64,000 nt of DNA from Wuchereria bancrofti. Lineage: Eukaryota > Nematoda > Chromadorea > Rhabditida > Onchocercidae. Below, piece after piece: positions 13,023 through 25,756 of this stretch; the first letter of the stretch is position 1; every line of letters begins with the position of its first letter. The position numbers and the translations under genes are program-made. Location: assembly GCA_005281725.1 (NCBI GenBank), contig SSBO01000015.1, positions 434,581-498,580 of the forward strand. Reading direction: 5' to 3'. The notes below the pieces were generated by a model. That model saw only the letters and a list, made by a program, of their open reading frames with translations, made no database searches and had not been told where the DNA came from.

Positions 13023-15822
13023 TTAATTGTAAATTATATTCTGGAAACCACGTCCTCGACGACTTGCTACAGGTACACGCTGGAGAAACGTATTGCTTGA
13101 CTCGAAACGCTGTGGCTCCGACTGAAACTTTCAAAAGTGTAAGAGGAATGCCTAGACGCTATTCCTTAACCTGTTTTTAATTCGGAAGCGGAAAGTACGA
13201 AAAACGACTTATCACATAGCAGTGTGCAAACAACATTTAAGTAAGTCTTCAATGAAGAAACTATTTTATGCACATGGAGGACTTACTAAGCAATGACTAA
13301 CATCGTCATCTATTTGACAAGTTGTGAAAACTTACTCTTCGTAAACCAATCCCCAATGCTTTACGCATCTGCACAGCATTTGGGTTGACGACATATTGCG
13401 TTTTGCGAATTAGACGGTCACGTGGTAGCACGTTGACAGCACGCTGAGCACGTCCAAATTCAGATCGTGTGCGGAAATGAACCTGCGGTGGCTAAAACAC
13501 TACACTAGTTGAAATTGTAATTCTCGAAATGAAATCATGAAATGACAACAGCAGTCGCAGAAACAAATTTTTGTGAGGAGAATTCAATAAAAGTACCGCA
13601 TTTCTTACAACGACAACACTTGGTTCATTCAAAACAGCTCGTTTACGTATTCCTCCACGACGAATAATTATGGGCTGCTGTTCAACTATCATTGGACGTG
13701 TACGGCGCTGCATGACAACTTCACGATGTGGATTTGCAGCCACTATTTCACGACGTAATATCTTTTGTTGAAGCACTGGACGAACACTGTAATAAGACCA
13801 AACCTTAATATTTAACACATAGCTGTCATGAGCAGTAGTGTCTGTCATCAATCACTCTCAGCAACTTGTTTTTACAAAAGATTCATTTCCCGTGTTCGAT
13901 ATTACTTAAAATGTATTATACCTTCTCTTTCACCACTGAGTTTAAAAAGTGGATTACAAATCGAGCAAATAATTCACGAACTTACATTTCGCGTTGTCCA
14001 ACCATGAATGCCTCACTATCACTAGCAAGTTGGCCCATATGTGATAATCCTCGACCGCGTACCATCTGGAATGACAAATAAACTGGTACTGAATGTAATG
14101 TATACGAAACGTAGTCGAGCCGACTTTTTCAAAGAACGAGTTAGTGTTACCTGAGGTGAAGTGAAAATTACTGGCTGTCTGCGCACATTCCTTCTGGGAT
14201 TTCCACCAATTACTCGAGACCGCTGACTAACACCTGATAAACGGCCCACAAGGCGTGACCCAACTGCTGCTTGTCTCCGTGTACGTAATCCCTTCACCTG
14301 AAAATGAGACTTTCCCAAACTGAACCCCTTAATTCAAATAATTTAATCTCTATAGAATTATTGCATATTTCACAAAAACTCACTTCATGAATGTTGAAAA
14401 CAAGAATCTTTCCTACTCTTCACACAAAGTACGACGCGTGCCGAAATAATGGATTTGATGAGAAAAAAGCGTTGATTACAAAAGCTTTCTTTTCGACCAA
14501 AACTCATCAACAAACAAAAAAACTTCACCGGATATCGATCGGTAACTTTTTTTTTAAATCATTGTCCGTCTGGTGTGTACAATGCAGTAAATGGCGACGT
14601 TCACTCACATTCCATGGAATTTTCAAAACATCAAATCAAGAACCCATCAAAGACCATTCATTCATGACAATAATAATAATAACAGGGCTGATTCAGTGGC
14701 ATTTTGAGGCAAACCTCCTCCTCTTGAGGTTAAAGTCATGTGACGTAAGCTAAGTAATTGCCAACAAAACTGCATCATAGTGACACGCATCGATTTGATG
14801 CAACACCACGCCACAACAATTCTGTTTCTAGTTCTTCAACAATAGTGCTTGACGTTATCTTTATGTGCTGCTTTCGTCGAACGGTCAATTGGACGATCAT
14901 TTTAGATCACTGGTTTCCAATTATTTAACAACGCATTAAAATGCAGCAGGGCCTTGTAGCCCATACAAAAAGAGGAATGGCAGCTGAACATACGGCTGGT
15001 CTCACAGCAGAATTCCGTCGAAGAACGCGACGACGCAATGTCACCGCACGATTTATAAGTGACTGATTGGCTCGTCGTCGAATCGCTTTCTGCAATATAA
15101 TTGAAGCAAACTTATGCCTCATATAAAAACTCACAACTGTCAATGAAAACACTAAACAGGACGTAAATTATGGATCAAATTGAAATGAAAAAGATACGTT
15201 GACAAGTCTATTGACAACTTTCATCGTAGTTGCTGCGGAAAGCCCACCATTTACAATAGTTTGCTGTCGGTTTCTACGTGCGATTGAACGTGCAGCGAAT
15301 CGTTTGCCCTACAAACATTCTTTCATTTCTGTAAATCGTTTGGAAGAGGTAGAGGATACACAAAACCTCTATCTAAACATACATAGATCTCCTAAATATA
15401 GTAAGTAATAAATAATACTAATCAGGAAACTATAATTAATGTCCCTTTACATAAAGAAAGTATACTGAAATCAGAAATTACCCTTTTAATGTTAGTGCGC
15501 TTCACACGTTTTGTTGCTAACCCTTGCATACCACTATCCTGTCGCTGCTTCGCTTTACGTTCTTTTTTTATTATATCATCTGCAAGATAAAAATTAGAAG
15601 TTATGACTGGAGAATTAACCAATAAATTCAGCTAGGAAACCAACACAATGAAATGAATTTGAAATCCTAAAGGATAATAAGATCAACGATCCAACAATCG
15701 AACAGAACAGGTTTATTGAAACAAGCGCATAAGTTACAAAACAGAATCATACAAACGGAATAAGTTAAGTGAAACCAACCCAGCGACATATTAAGCTTGT
15801 TATCAACAATGCTACCATCCAT
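13023..15822 (-). CDS. Arginine-rich UAP56-binding protein, probable mRNA export adaptor (UIF-like)
   Basis: Nine exons on the minus strand: 15822-15780, 15579-15482, 15308-15198, 15089-14967, 14297-14151, 14065-13986, 13786-13609, 13491-13336 and 13121-13023. All join in phase to 344 residues. The N-terminus carries KLNMSLDDIIKKERKAKQR (about residues 9-27), which fits the UAP56-binding motif of the export adaptors UIF/FYTTD1, ALY/REF and CHTOP. The rest is strongly basic, with many single and paired arginines and two RGRG segments (one in exon 6, one near the C-terminus). No RRM or other folded domain is visible. By analogy it should bridge mRNA to the helicase UAP56/DDX39B and the NXF1 receptor in the nucleus. 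The adaptor role rests on one short motif plus composition. The length is similar to UIF (about 320 residues). The exon 4 donor (14966, GTATGG) and the exon 7 donor (13608) are the least certain junctions. Confidence 0.8.
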
Positions 15823-17629
15823 TGTTCAGCACAAAGAGAAAGTTTGCAGAATAATAACTCGCAACGTGTATTCCACTAATGGAACTTGACGTATAATTCA
15901 CAATGAAATGAAGGAGCAAAGAATGAGACCACGATAGCACTCTGCAAGAACAAACGTAATCTTCAACTTTTCTGTGCAACGTGATTGGACAATCTTATTA
16001 CTTCGGAACACAATTGATACAAAGAAGATTTTGTATCGATTCGCCATGGAACAAGACTCACAGTTGGGATCCCACATATTAACTTGTTCTAAATCTTTGC
16101 CTTCTAAGTAAAGAAGGAAAACTTTATGTGCAAGGGAAAAAAGATTACTGAAAACACGTCAAATCTGACCCCTCTAAAGTAAACTCGGATTAAAAGCCGT
16201 CACAACTTTTAATAAGGTATGTAATTGCCAGCTGCAACGGACAACTGCTCCCTACCATCGCTGAAAAACGTGACAAAAACGCTAAAATGGTATGTGAAGA
16301 CGTAGAAAGATACGCCTACACTAATTCTACAGCAGTCCTCACGAATTACACAACCACAGCCTCATAAACGCAACCAAATCACACGTGAAGGAGAACAAGA
16401 ATCACGCGACCACAACATCAGTACCAAAAAATATCGATCGAGAGGCATGTTTTCGTCGTAAAACCGCGGCTGGAAATCTTCCAGTACCAATGAGAATTTC
16501 TGTTTTTCTTTATTCTCTTATATTTACACATTCCCTAGTTCGTCTTTAACGTCTAACTAGAGACAGGTGTAGGACTAAGAAATTCCTTTTCCTACCTTGG
16601 CATCGTGGTGACGTGTGTTGTTAGGCTGGGACGCATACCGGAAGTACAGGTGTGTATTACACTCCGCAAAGGTAGATTATTTGGGGTTCAGTGAAACGTC
16701 ATTTTCTTGGGAAGCTAAATCAAGTTTTGAGGCTATTTGATTGTCACGTTTCTAACTTTCTTTCTACCATTGTATCATTTTGCAAAAAAAAAAACTGCAC
16801 TTATTGAAGTAGCTGAATGTTTCGCGACACTTCAACTTGAATGACTAGGTCCTGAAACACACAAGGTGAGTTTATGGACATCGTACCTTTAGATAATTAA
16901 GAGCTTATAGTCCCTTCAGCAATAGGCGAGCAGCCTGTGGTGCTGTCGCAGGCAACAGGTTCTTCGCGACATCAGTAAGCTTCATTAATAGGTTTCAGAG
17001 TTGCAGAAATTACCTTTAACTATCGATTGGAAATTCCATTTACTGAATATCTCTATGTTTCATTCATCCAGAATGCTGAAAAATGTGATCCATTGATACT
17101 TCTTATTTCGAATGAAGGCATGAGCTAGGAAGAATTCGTAAATTGAGGTGAAATGTTGAGACACAGAGTATTCAAGTTAAGCTATCATCTGCAATAAATC
17201 GCTAATGAAATAAATGGCTTCACAGTTCCTGTTTTTTTCCGCATCTCGAAGGTCGTAGAGGGTAAAATATTAACTTTGGTTATCCTTCTTGGTAGGAAGT
17301 GGAGTACTTTACTTATCCTTGAAAATTGTAAACCGTGTTTTGGACTATTCATAAGATTCATCCTTTGTCCATAATGTTTGTTGTTCTGCAATTTTAGTGA
17401 TTACAAGGTTGCTATAGAAGTTTTAGTTCCATTTACTAAGAAGTTGGACCGAAGTATAGTTAGGCAAACTTCAGTTGAAGTAGAATTCACTATCGACGTC
17501 ATGTAAAGTGTTAATATCTATCAGGATATTGTTTTTTTTCTTCATAAATATTGCATTACATGGCGATAATAGTAAATTTTAATTAAAATATATTTTTCAG
17601 ACAATATTTGTAACGAAAGAGTTGCAATC
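15823..17629. other. Divergent intergenic region
   Basis: This 1.8 kb separates the 5' ends of the UAP56-binding gene (minus) and SPCS2 (plus), so both promoters should lie here. A GC-richer patch sits around 16440-16680. No conserved element or RNA gene was recognised. Confidence 0.4.
17592..17600 (+). promoter_or_regulatory. Possible trans-splice acceptor of SPCS2
   Basis: The sequence atttttcag ends 29 bases before the SPCS2 start codon and matches the nematode acceptor consensus. No upstream coding exon was found, so it may be the spliced-leader addition site or the end of a 5' untranslated intron. Confidence 0.45.
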
Positions 17630-19299
17630 ATGCCACCCAAAGTAAGCCTGTTTTGTTGGTATGAGAAGCTTTAGATTTGTTTACTAGATCCTTCGAAGTA
17701 TGAAGAGAAGTAACTCTTCCGTCGTTTTTCATATAAGTTTTGATTACTTATTGGTTAATTTTGTTGATTAGTTTATGGACTATTTTTTTTACATATGAGG
17801 GATGCAGGAAGATAGAGATTTAAGAGAAAATATTTTGTAATTTATTAGGCTTTAATTAATATTTGGAACATCCACTGCTGTGATATCTCAGTGATCTAGA
17901 CACAACGTTTTTCAAATCTTTTAGAATTCACAAAGCAGTGGAACTTCTAAATCAGTGATGGATAAATCTTGTGATCAACTGCGAGTCAATAAGTGGGATG
18001 GGCCAAGCGTAAGAAACACAATTGATGATGCAATTAGAAAGGTTAAAACCGCTTATGTTTGCAGAAAGCAAGAATATTGCTTTCTTTCAACTCATTTTCC
18101 GGAATAGTTTCAAGCTCGTTGTTGGAGTGCTGAGCAAATCCTATATAGTTCACTATTTTTCATGTCTTGGAGAGCAGTAGAAGTGTTCACATTTCTATCG
18201 ATGAATAAGTTGATGATTGTGAGAATTGTATTGTAAAAATAACTTTTTCATTTTGTGTATCCAGAAACATTTAGATTTTCAATGAAAAATATGATACTTG
18301 GACAGAGAGACATACGTTAGCAGATGGACGACTAATAATATCTACTATTGCTGTTGGTTTTGCTGCTGTTGCCCTCATATACGATTATTATGAGCCATTT
18401 CCAAGATCGAAACCGGTGATTTTTTTCAAGTTCAATTTCATATGTATTTACATTTACATATAAACTCTTTACATTTGTTAATGCATAAATAGGTTGAGCT
18501 GTTAATCACTAATTGTTTTTTTTTTTTTTTTAATTTCCGTTACTTTTAAAACGCAAAATAAATGATTTTATGAAAGTTTTAGGTGCTTGCAACATGTTCC
18601 ATTACATATTTCATATTAATGGGTGTTTTACAACTCTATCAGTGGTATATTGAAAGAGGTACTTTTTATCAAGGAGTTGAAATAGATCCAAGTGAACGGT
18701 CTCCGAAACGATATTGGAAATGGTCATCATCGATCAAAAAGTTGGTTTTTTACTTTCAAATTTATCAATTATTTGTTCATAAAATTTCTGTGAGTGAAGA
18801 AAAGCTTTTGATCATCATTTATCGATTTTTCAGATATGATGACAAGTATATCCTAGAAGCCGAGTATATGCAAGAATCGCGTACAGGATACATCAAAGTT
18901 TGTGGTTTTTTCCAAGCTTGTAAATTGTTATTCACTTCATAGTAATTTTATGACAAATTTATCCGTTGACGTTATATCTTCGGTTTGAAGCTTCAGTAGT
19001 AGTAAAACAAAGTATAAAATTAGTACTTTCCATATTATTGTATCTTCTTCCGAAATGTGACTGAATTCGTTAATGCATACAAGCTGTTCATACATTGGTG
19101 TGTGGGATGGTTAAAAAGATATTTTGGCAGAAGTTTAAATTGTTGTCTTTAATAATTTTTATTGGGAAACTATCATCCAACATTTCAGGTCCTGAAATCT
19201 ATAGGAGCATTCATAGATGAAGAAGGTGTTGTTGTTCTGCCACTTCTGGAGAAAGAATTAGCACATATTATTAGCAGTGTATTGAGAAAGAATGGATGA
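17630..19299 (+). CDS. SPCS2: Signal peptidase complex subunit 2 (SPC25)
   Basis: SPCS2 is a non-catalytic ER membrane subunit of the signal peptidase complex, which removes signal peptides from secretory proteins; it helps connect the complex with the translocon. Six exons: 17630-17641 (only 12 bases, encoding MPPK), 17925-18041, 18275-18415, 18583-18740, 18834-18897 and 19189-19299, giving 200 residues, normal for the family. The diagnostic VNKWDGPSVRN stretch is in exon 2. Two membrane segments follow, at about residues 63-78 and 91-110, separated by the short loop DYYEPFPRSKP, as expected for a hairpin with both ends in the cytosol. The second helix contains GVLQLYQWYIE, typical of animal SPCS2. 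TAF6 begins 1.1 kb downstream on the same strand. Confidence 0.95.
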
Positions 19300-20416
19300 C
19301 CAAAGACAATGACTTTGATGGTACTTACGCCGAAGTGTTCTGTTGTGTTACAGTTTTCCTGTTATTTTCTCATAAATTTGGAGTAATATATTTGAAAAAT
19401 TTGGGGAAGCTATTTTTTCGAGGAATAAATTATTCGGTTTACAGTCTTAAATTCAACAAGTCTGTTTTTTATGGCTACGAAATTTTTTTGGTTTTCAATA
19501 AAAAAGTTTTTGTTATTTATATTAGGGTATTTCTATTTCTCGATGTAATGAGGTGATATTGTTGTTTTGCAGTTATGTGTATGACAGCATATCTTTCAGC
19601 TCTGAAATCATTCGTTTTTCATAGCTACCTTAATTTCAGTCATTCAAAATGCTTTATCAGAACTTTCTGATTCATTTTCCTTAAAAAAGTCTGGCTCATG
19701 AGTATTGTTTGTTTGCTTATTTGTCTTAGAAAAACGATGGTGAGGATATTTATTCTACGTCTTTTTTTTCTTTTTTCTTTTTTTTGCTTAAGCAGAACTA
19801 TTTCGGATTATAATATACTATCTCCTGTTTAAATAGCTACCACCATAATTTTGAAATGTACTTTTTAACATTGTCTTTTTGTATGCTTTCACTCTCCGTC
19901 TTGTTTGTATAGGTAAATTGTTTTTATCGCAATTGTGATCCTGTGGTTAAGATGGTGTCAACACCATGCATATACTATCCGTTGCAACGTGAAGATGTTA
20001 ATTTGAAATTAAAGAATTTCCCGAAATTTTTTACTATGATGAAGTATGTGATGTTAACTTATCCATGAGCATATGGATATTATTGTTCACATACGTTTGA
20101 GGCATGCACTTCGTGTAAAATATCTACATACGCGTATTGATATTAAACGTATAACGAAAGTATTGGCGATTTGCTGTCTTGCAGGTGAGTCAAACTTGAT
20201 CTCTGATTGTGTGACATGTCGAGTTCACATCCTTTAAGAGTAATCATGTTTATTTTATAGTTTAACTGTTTATTTTCAGGTGCTCTGAATGTGAAAATTT
20301 ATTTCACTCGGAATTTGTGGATTGATTTAACGTCCTAGCAGTTTGTGAGGTATCGTGCTAAAAGCGGTTGATTTCTGAATCCCGCTGTTCAGCACGGCAA
20401 CGGTGCAAGCGGTGTA
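19300..20416. other. Spacer between SPCS2 and TAF6
   Basis: This 1.1 kb holds SPCS2 3' sequence and probable TAF6 5' untranslated sequence; acceptor-like sites lie near 20184 and 20278. A short open frame at about 19951-20070 begins MVSTPCIYYPLQRED and is preceded by an acceptor-like tag near 19912. I could not connect it to either gene. Confidence 0.4.
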
Positions 20417-23400
20417 ATGCCAAATAATGTTCAGCGTGTGATTAATGGTGGCCATCAGAATGTTGCTAGCACGTCTGGTTAGTGTTTATTGTTCGTATTA
20501 AGCCTGTTATGATGTCTCGGAAGTTATTTCATTAATCGTTTGATGAAACTGAGACGATGTGTATTAGAAAAATTCTGGTGAACCACAGTTAAGCTGTTAG
20601 CTGATGTAGTTTAGAAGCCAAATATAGTTGCGAAATTCAAAGTGAAAGCTGGTTGAATAACGAAGTGTGTTAACAATTTAAATAGTAGTGGAGTCTTCTA
20701 GAATGGCAGCTCTGATAATTTACAGGAGGAAATTTAGCACTGTTTTGAAGGAATGACTCCCTTTGTTGATATATTTTTGATTGAGTCGAGAAAATCGAAG
20801 TCCTTATAAAATTTTGGCTCAACAACAATATGCATATTTTATTCTATAAAGTATTATATTTCTTATTTCATGTTTTTCTGACGTCCTATTTATCTAATTT
20901 ATTTTTACAAACTCACGTTTTTAATAGGTGCAGCAAATGCACACACCAGCAATTCCGGAGCAGCAAATGTAGATGCGGAATATGGCATTTCATATGTTAA
21001 GGTAATTTTCTTCCGACGTATATTTTTTCTGTTACATTAACCAAATTTTTTGTTTTTTATAATCATTGAACACAGCTTCACTTTTTTTTTTGTTTTTGTT
21101 TTTTTGTTTTCGGGAACTTAGATGTTTAGCAATTCGTTCTTTCTATAAATTTGAGCATGAAATTCAGATGCGGATTATAGGTAGTGGCAGAATCCGTTGG
21201 CATAGCAGGGCTTTCCGATGTTTGCGCATCTCAAATAGCAGTTCAAACGACTTATGCGGTGAAGGTAACAACATTCTGTTTTAAAAGCACATGTTTCGGC
21301 TTCCTTTTTTCCATTATATCTTTATTTAGGTTCTTTACTGATTGCAGGCATCTTTGGCTTTTGAATTTTTTTCAGATGGTAACTGAACAAGCAAAAAAAT
21401 TCGCTGTGCACGGTCGTCGTAAGCGCGTCACAGCTGAGGATATCGATTCAGCATTTACAATGGGCGGCTATCCGGTATTAATTTTTGATCGTAGCTTTAG
21501 AGTTTCAAGAGTTTTCTGAAATTAGAAATGGAAATGATATACAAGCAAATATATTGTTTTAGCCTTTATTTGGTTTCACCGTGAAAGAAGGGTTGCCTTT
21601 CCGTTTCGCTGGATCAATGGGACGTGATTTGTTTGTTACGGATGATCGCGATATCGAGATCACACCAGTAGTTAATGCTCCTGCTGCTAAATTACCTCTT
21701 GAAACCAATATTAAATGCAAGTTTTTAATATGTTTTCTTCCTCTCAAAAAAAAAAGTCACTCGGAAAGTTGCTTTTCCTCGAAAATTTGAGTATTTTGTC
21801 TGTTGTTTTTAGTGAGTTACAAAAAAAAAAAAAGAAAAAAAAAAGATAGTTGCAAGAAATTTTAAAAAAAAAGTCATGTCGGTTATCAAGATGTTTTCGT
21901 TACCCTTTGTTTGTTTCTTGCAGATGTTTCAATTTGTTGTGCTGTAGAGGTTACAGTTTTCTGTAACAAATTCATCATTTCGGCATTGTAAGGTACAAAA
22001 ATAACTTGGTTTTAGCTCACTGGTTGGTGATTGATGGCGTGCAACCAGCTGTACCAGAGAATCCAGCTCCTGTTGTACAGAAAGAAGCGGCAGTAGTAGT
22101 TGCTACTGAAAAAGCAGCGGTTGATACGGGTCTATCGATATTATCAAAGGCACATAGAGGCCTGCGACAGACCGAGCAAGTACAAATCAAAACAACTTCT
22201 ACACACGCACTATCCGTGGTTGGTTTTTGCTTTACTTACGGACTATGGGTTGATATGTCATTCAGTTATTGTTCATACTTTTCGTGAATGTCATGTTGCC
22301 TGTCATGCAGAAATGAAACATATATGCCAAAGTTTAACAGTCTGGTATGTCGTTATGTACGGTTGAGATTTTTGAAAGTTTTTTTTTGCTGTCTCAACAG
22401 TCAGCGAAAATATGACTAAAGCTGCTGATATTGCTGCTGCTGTTACTTTTTTCTGCTGGATTTTTGGGTCCAAAAAACCCCACTATTTCGTCAATACTTC
22501 CTGAGTTTATTGTAGTTTCTGTATTTCATCATTTGTAAATCTGGTGTTGTGAAAGTCAGGTTTTTTGTACTGCGATTGGTTTTTCTTATCAGTAAGAAAA
22601 TTCATTCGCATGTGAAATACGCTTAATTTTCTTCAGGAGCAGCAGGTGTTCTTTAAGGAGATCACTGAGGCTATTATGGGCAGTGATGATACAAGAAGGA
22701 CGGTACGCTTGTTTAATTCTTTGCACTTCATTCATTTGATGTTATGACAAAGCTTTAGTAAGAAGTTGCTAATGATAATGAAGCAATGTTTCTACCTTAC
22801 ACATTAGTGAAGTATAAATCTTTGTTTTAATGTTGATGAGACATAGGGTTATTGAGATTAGAACGGTTGCGATATCCTGTTATTAATTTCATAATTCATA
22901 GTTTATTTTTAACTCAGCTCAGTGTTTTGAATCCATAATTTCGTTCTTGTAATTCTCTGATTCTCAATTCTTGATTTACAGGAAGCATTATACAGCCTCC
23001 AAACAGATGCGGGTTTACAACAATTACTGCCTAGGTTTTCGGTGGTGATTGTTGAAGGGGTTAGTTGCTTATTCGTTCGTTTATTCTGCAATGTGTTTAG
23101 TATTTTTTGTTATCGAAGTAATCTTGTTTTCGCTAATACCTATTGGTTATTTATTCAGAAATTTGACTGCATTTTTTAAATTAAGGTTCGATGCAATATT
23201 GTGCAGCACAATCTGGCTATTCTGATATATTTGATGAGGATGATTCAGAGTTTGGCAAATAATCCAGCATTATCGTTGGAGCGTTGTGTCAGTGACTGAT
23301 ATTTTTTTCGATCTGATTTCTAACATTCTAACGAAACTAAAGAATTTGTGTAATGGTTTGGTGTATGGATGATCAATCATTCTTGGCTGACAATAAAACT

Positions 23401-25756
23401 TTTTGGTGTATCTTTTTTGACAAGAATAATTTGTTTGTATTTTCTAATTACTGAATTACCGATCCTGAGATTTACAGTTACATGAGCTGTTGCCTTCTGT
23501 ACTGTCGTGCATATTAAGTCGACAATTGTGTGCTCGCCCAGAAACAGACAATCATTGGGCATTACGCGAGTTTTCCAGTCGTTTGTTAGCCAATATATGC
23601 AGGTAGGGTTTTTATACATATCGTATAAAAGAAAATTAAAGTCGTTTAGCAATAATCATTGGAATATACGTTGACTTTTTGTAATCTTACATAAAAATAA
23701 AAATTGAACCCTACAAAATCAACTATGTGAAAAAACTTTTCATACTGAAACAAGAGTTTTCAGATCATACAACATCAACCATTTACGATCGCGTGTAACT
23801 CAAGTGCTTGCCCAAGTTTGGCGTGATGAAAGTTGTACACTTGCGGCATTGTACGGATCACTGTATGCTCTGAATGAGCTCGGTGTTGATGTACGTCTTT
23901 TCATTATTAAATTTGTATTAGGTTTAAGTAATATGTATAAAGGTATTAAAATGGACAAAATTCTTGAAGAATGACACTGTATACAACACTTAAGTTATCC
24001 ATCCATTATTATTGTATTTTATCGCTAGTCTAAATTACTTTTTGTATTTTTTTTGATAGGGAAGTTAGTCAAGTTTCGGGTTTATTTTCTTCATGTTTGT
24101 GTCCAAAGTTCGTGTTGAGCCATTGTAAGTATGGAGACGCTAGTTTTGTATTGTGTTGGAAAATCTTTGAATTTTTTTATTTTAAATTGTTGGATGTTAT
24201 AAAGCTTATAAAACAGTTTAAGTAGTAATAACAGTTAGTTGGAATTCGTGACATAAGTTGAAATTCTATATCTTTTACGTTATAATTATGGAATTTCTTG
24301 CAGACTGTGCATTCAGTGGTGATACCTCGAGCTGCTCAGCTGCACAACGATCTTCGGAAAGTAATGTCGGACAAACCGAACATGGTTGATAAATTAGCCG
24401 CAGAAAAACTTCAGAATTTCGTTATCGTAAGTAAAAATTCGTTATCATAGCTAAAACTTCGGTTAAAAGATTGTTAATATCACTTGATTTTTTTTTTTGC
24501 TCGCTCTATAGATTTTTTACATTGCCATTTAAAAAGTTGTTTTAAAGAAAGTATTGGTGCATTTCGTAAAAACTCAAAAACCAATTGGACTGAAGGAAGT
24601 TACGGATTATCAGAACATGTTTGGAGGATTTGGCGAAGCTGTACACAAGTATGTTATGGGCTTACAGTTTTTTCTATTTTTAATAATTTTTTTTTTTTTT
24701 TTTGCAGAATCTTGAGTTTGACATATTAGTAATAATCACCACTCTTGGTTAAAATAAGATTAATGTAGTCCGAAATGCATATTGAAAATCATTCACAGTA
24801 GTTTCGTTCTGCAGTAAATTTCAGGACATTTTCGGACTAATTACCACTAAACAGTGCAGAAATTACAGTAAATGTTGTTTTTACAGAGTCATAACAAGTG
24901 AGCATGTATCAGTAGTATCTGGCAATACAACGGCAAGTAACAACAATGTACATTCTGCTGTTCTGCACAGATCTGGAAGTGACCGAAGGCCATCTGTATC
25001 CGCGGTTAGTTTAGATTTTTAAAAAATTTTTTTCTCTTTGTGGAAGGGGAAGGGAGACAAGTAGGAAAAGAGAAGAGTTCACTGAGCATTAAATTTTTGT
25101 ATCCGTTCATTTGTTCTAACAGCTACAAATCACTTCAGCAGCAGCAACAACGTTTGATGATAGGTACAAAACAACCTGTGACTTCTTTATCCAGTTCACC
25201 ACTTTATGTGGTTCGTCCACAGAGCTCACCTGTACCTGTTCGAAATTCTACCCAGCAACCATATGTTAACATTATCAGTGGTGGCCGTCTGCAACAATCA
25301 ACTTCGGTACTGAGTCGTCCAGCGCAACAGAGTACATATTATGTTTCGGGTGGAACGAACTCACCGGTATGTCGTTTTATTTGCTTTTTTGCTTCATTAT
25401 TCTTCCGTTTTCTTCTTAAGACACATAAGGGAACTATTTAATGGCTTTCTCTTCCACGACTCTACCATTAGCACTAGATTCTGAATAATTTTTATCAGTA
25501 GAATGTTGTCAGCGCAGTTTAAATTTAAGCAAAAATTTTTCGTTTCAGTTTGTTTATATTATTTATTGTTAATATTTGAAAGATGTATGCGTTTCCACTC
25601 ACTATTTCGTAATACCGGATTCCAAATTCGTATTATATCCTAAATTAAATTTAGACAAACTCTTATGTTGTTCGACCAAGTGGATATAAGAAAATGATTG
25701 TAACAAGTCAGCGTGGTACTTCGAGCTCCACAAATGACAGTTTTAGAAATTCATGA
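20417..25756 (+). CDS. TAF6: Transcription initiation factor TFIID subunit 6 (TAF6)
   Basis: TAF6 pairs with TAF9 through a histone fold and forms part of the TFIID core at RNA polymerase II promoters. Sixteen exons: 20417-20477, 20928-21001, 21181-21264, 21376-21474, 21563-21716, 22013-22218, 22637-22702, 22982-23059, 23186-23287, 23478-23602, 23764-23890, 24304-24426, 24548-24648, 24887-25004, 25139-25366 and 25655-25756, giving 615 residues. The histone fold covers about residues 39-110 ([14 protein letters not shown] to [11 protein letters not shown]), followed by the conserved PLFGFT segment. The helical HEAT-repeat domain follows at about 215-430, with [17 protein letters not shown] and [11 protein letters not shown]. 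The tail is Ser/Gln-rich. The intron after exon 5 uses a GC donor. Exon 15 has two possible acceptors 16 bases apart; the later one keeps the frame open. Confidence 0.95.
21717..22012 (+). other. GC-AG intron in TAF6
   Basis: The donor reads AAAT|GCAAGT and the acceptor ttttag|CTCAC. Only this junction joins the conserved segments on either side (ETNIK to SHWLVIDG) in phase. The nearest GT four bases downstream would shift exon 6 into a frame with an early stop. The intron also carries a long A-rich stretch around 21820-21875. Confidence 0.85.

Noticed and set aside
14391..14753. 120-codon plus-strand open frame
   Set aside because: It lies wholly inside an intron of the UAP56-binding gene on the opposite strand, has AT-driven composition and no recognisable domain.
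16440..16680. GC-richer patch considered as a small RNA gene or spliced-leader locus
   Set aside because: I could not fold it into a tRNA or see a spliced-leader sequence with its Sm site; probably promoter DNA.
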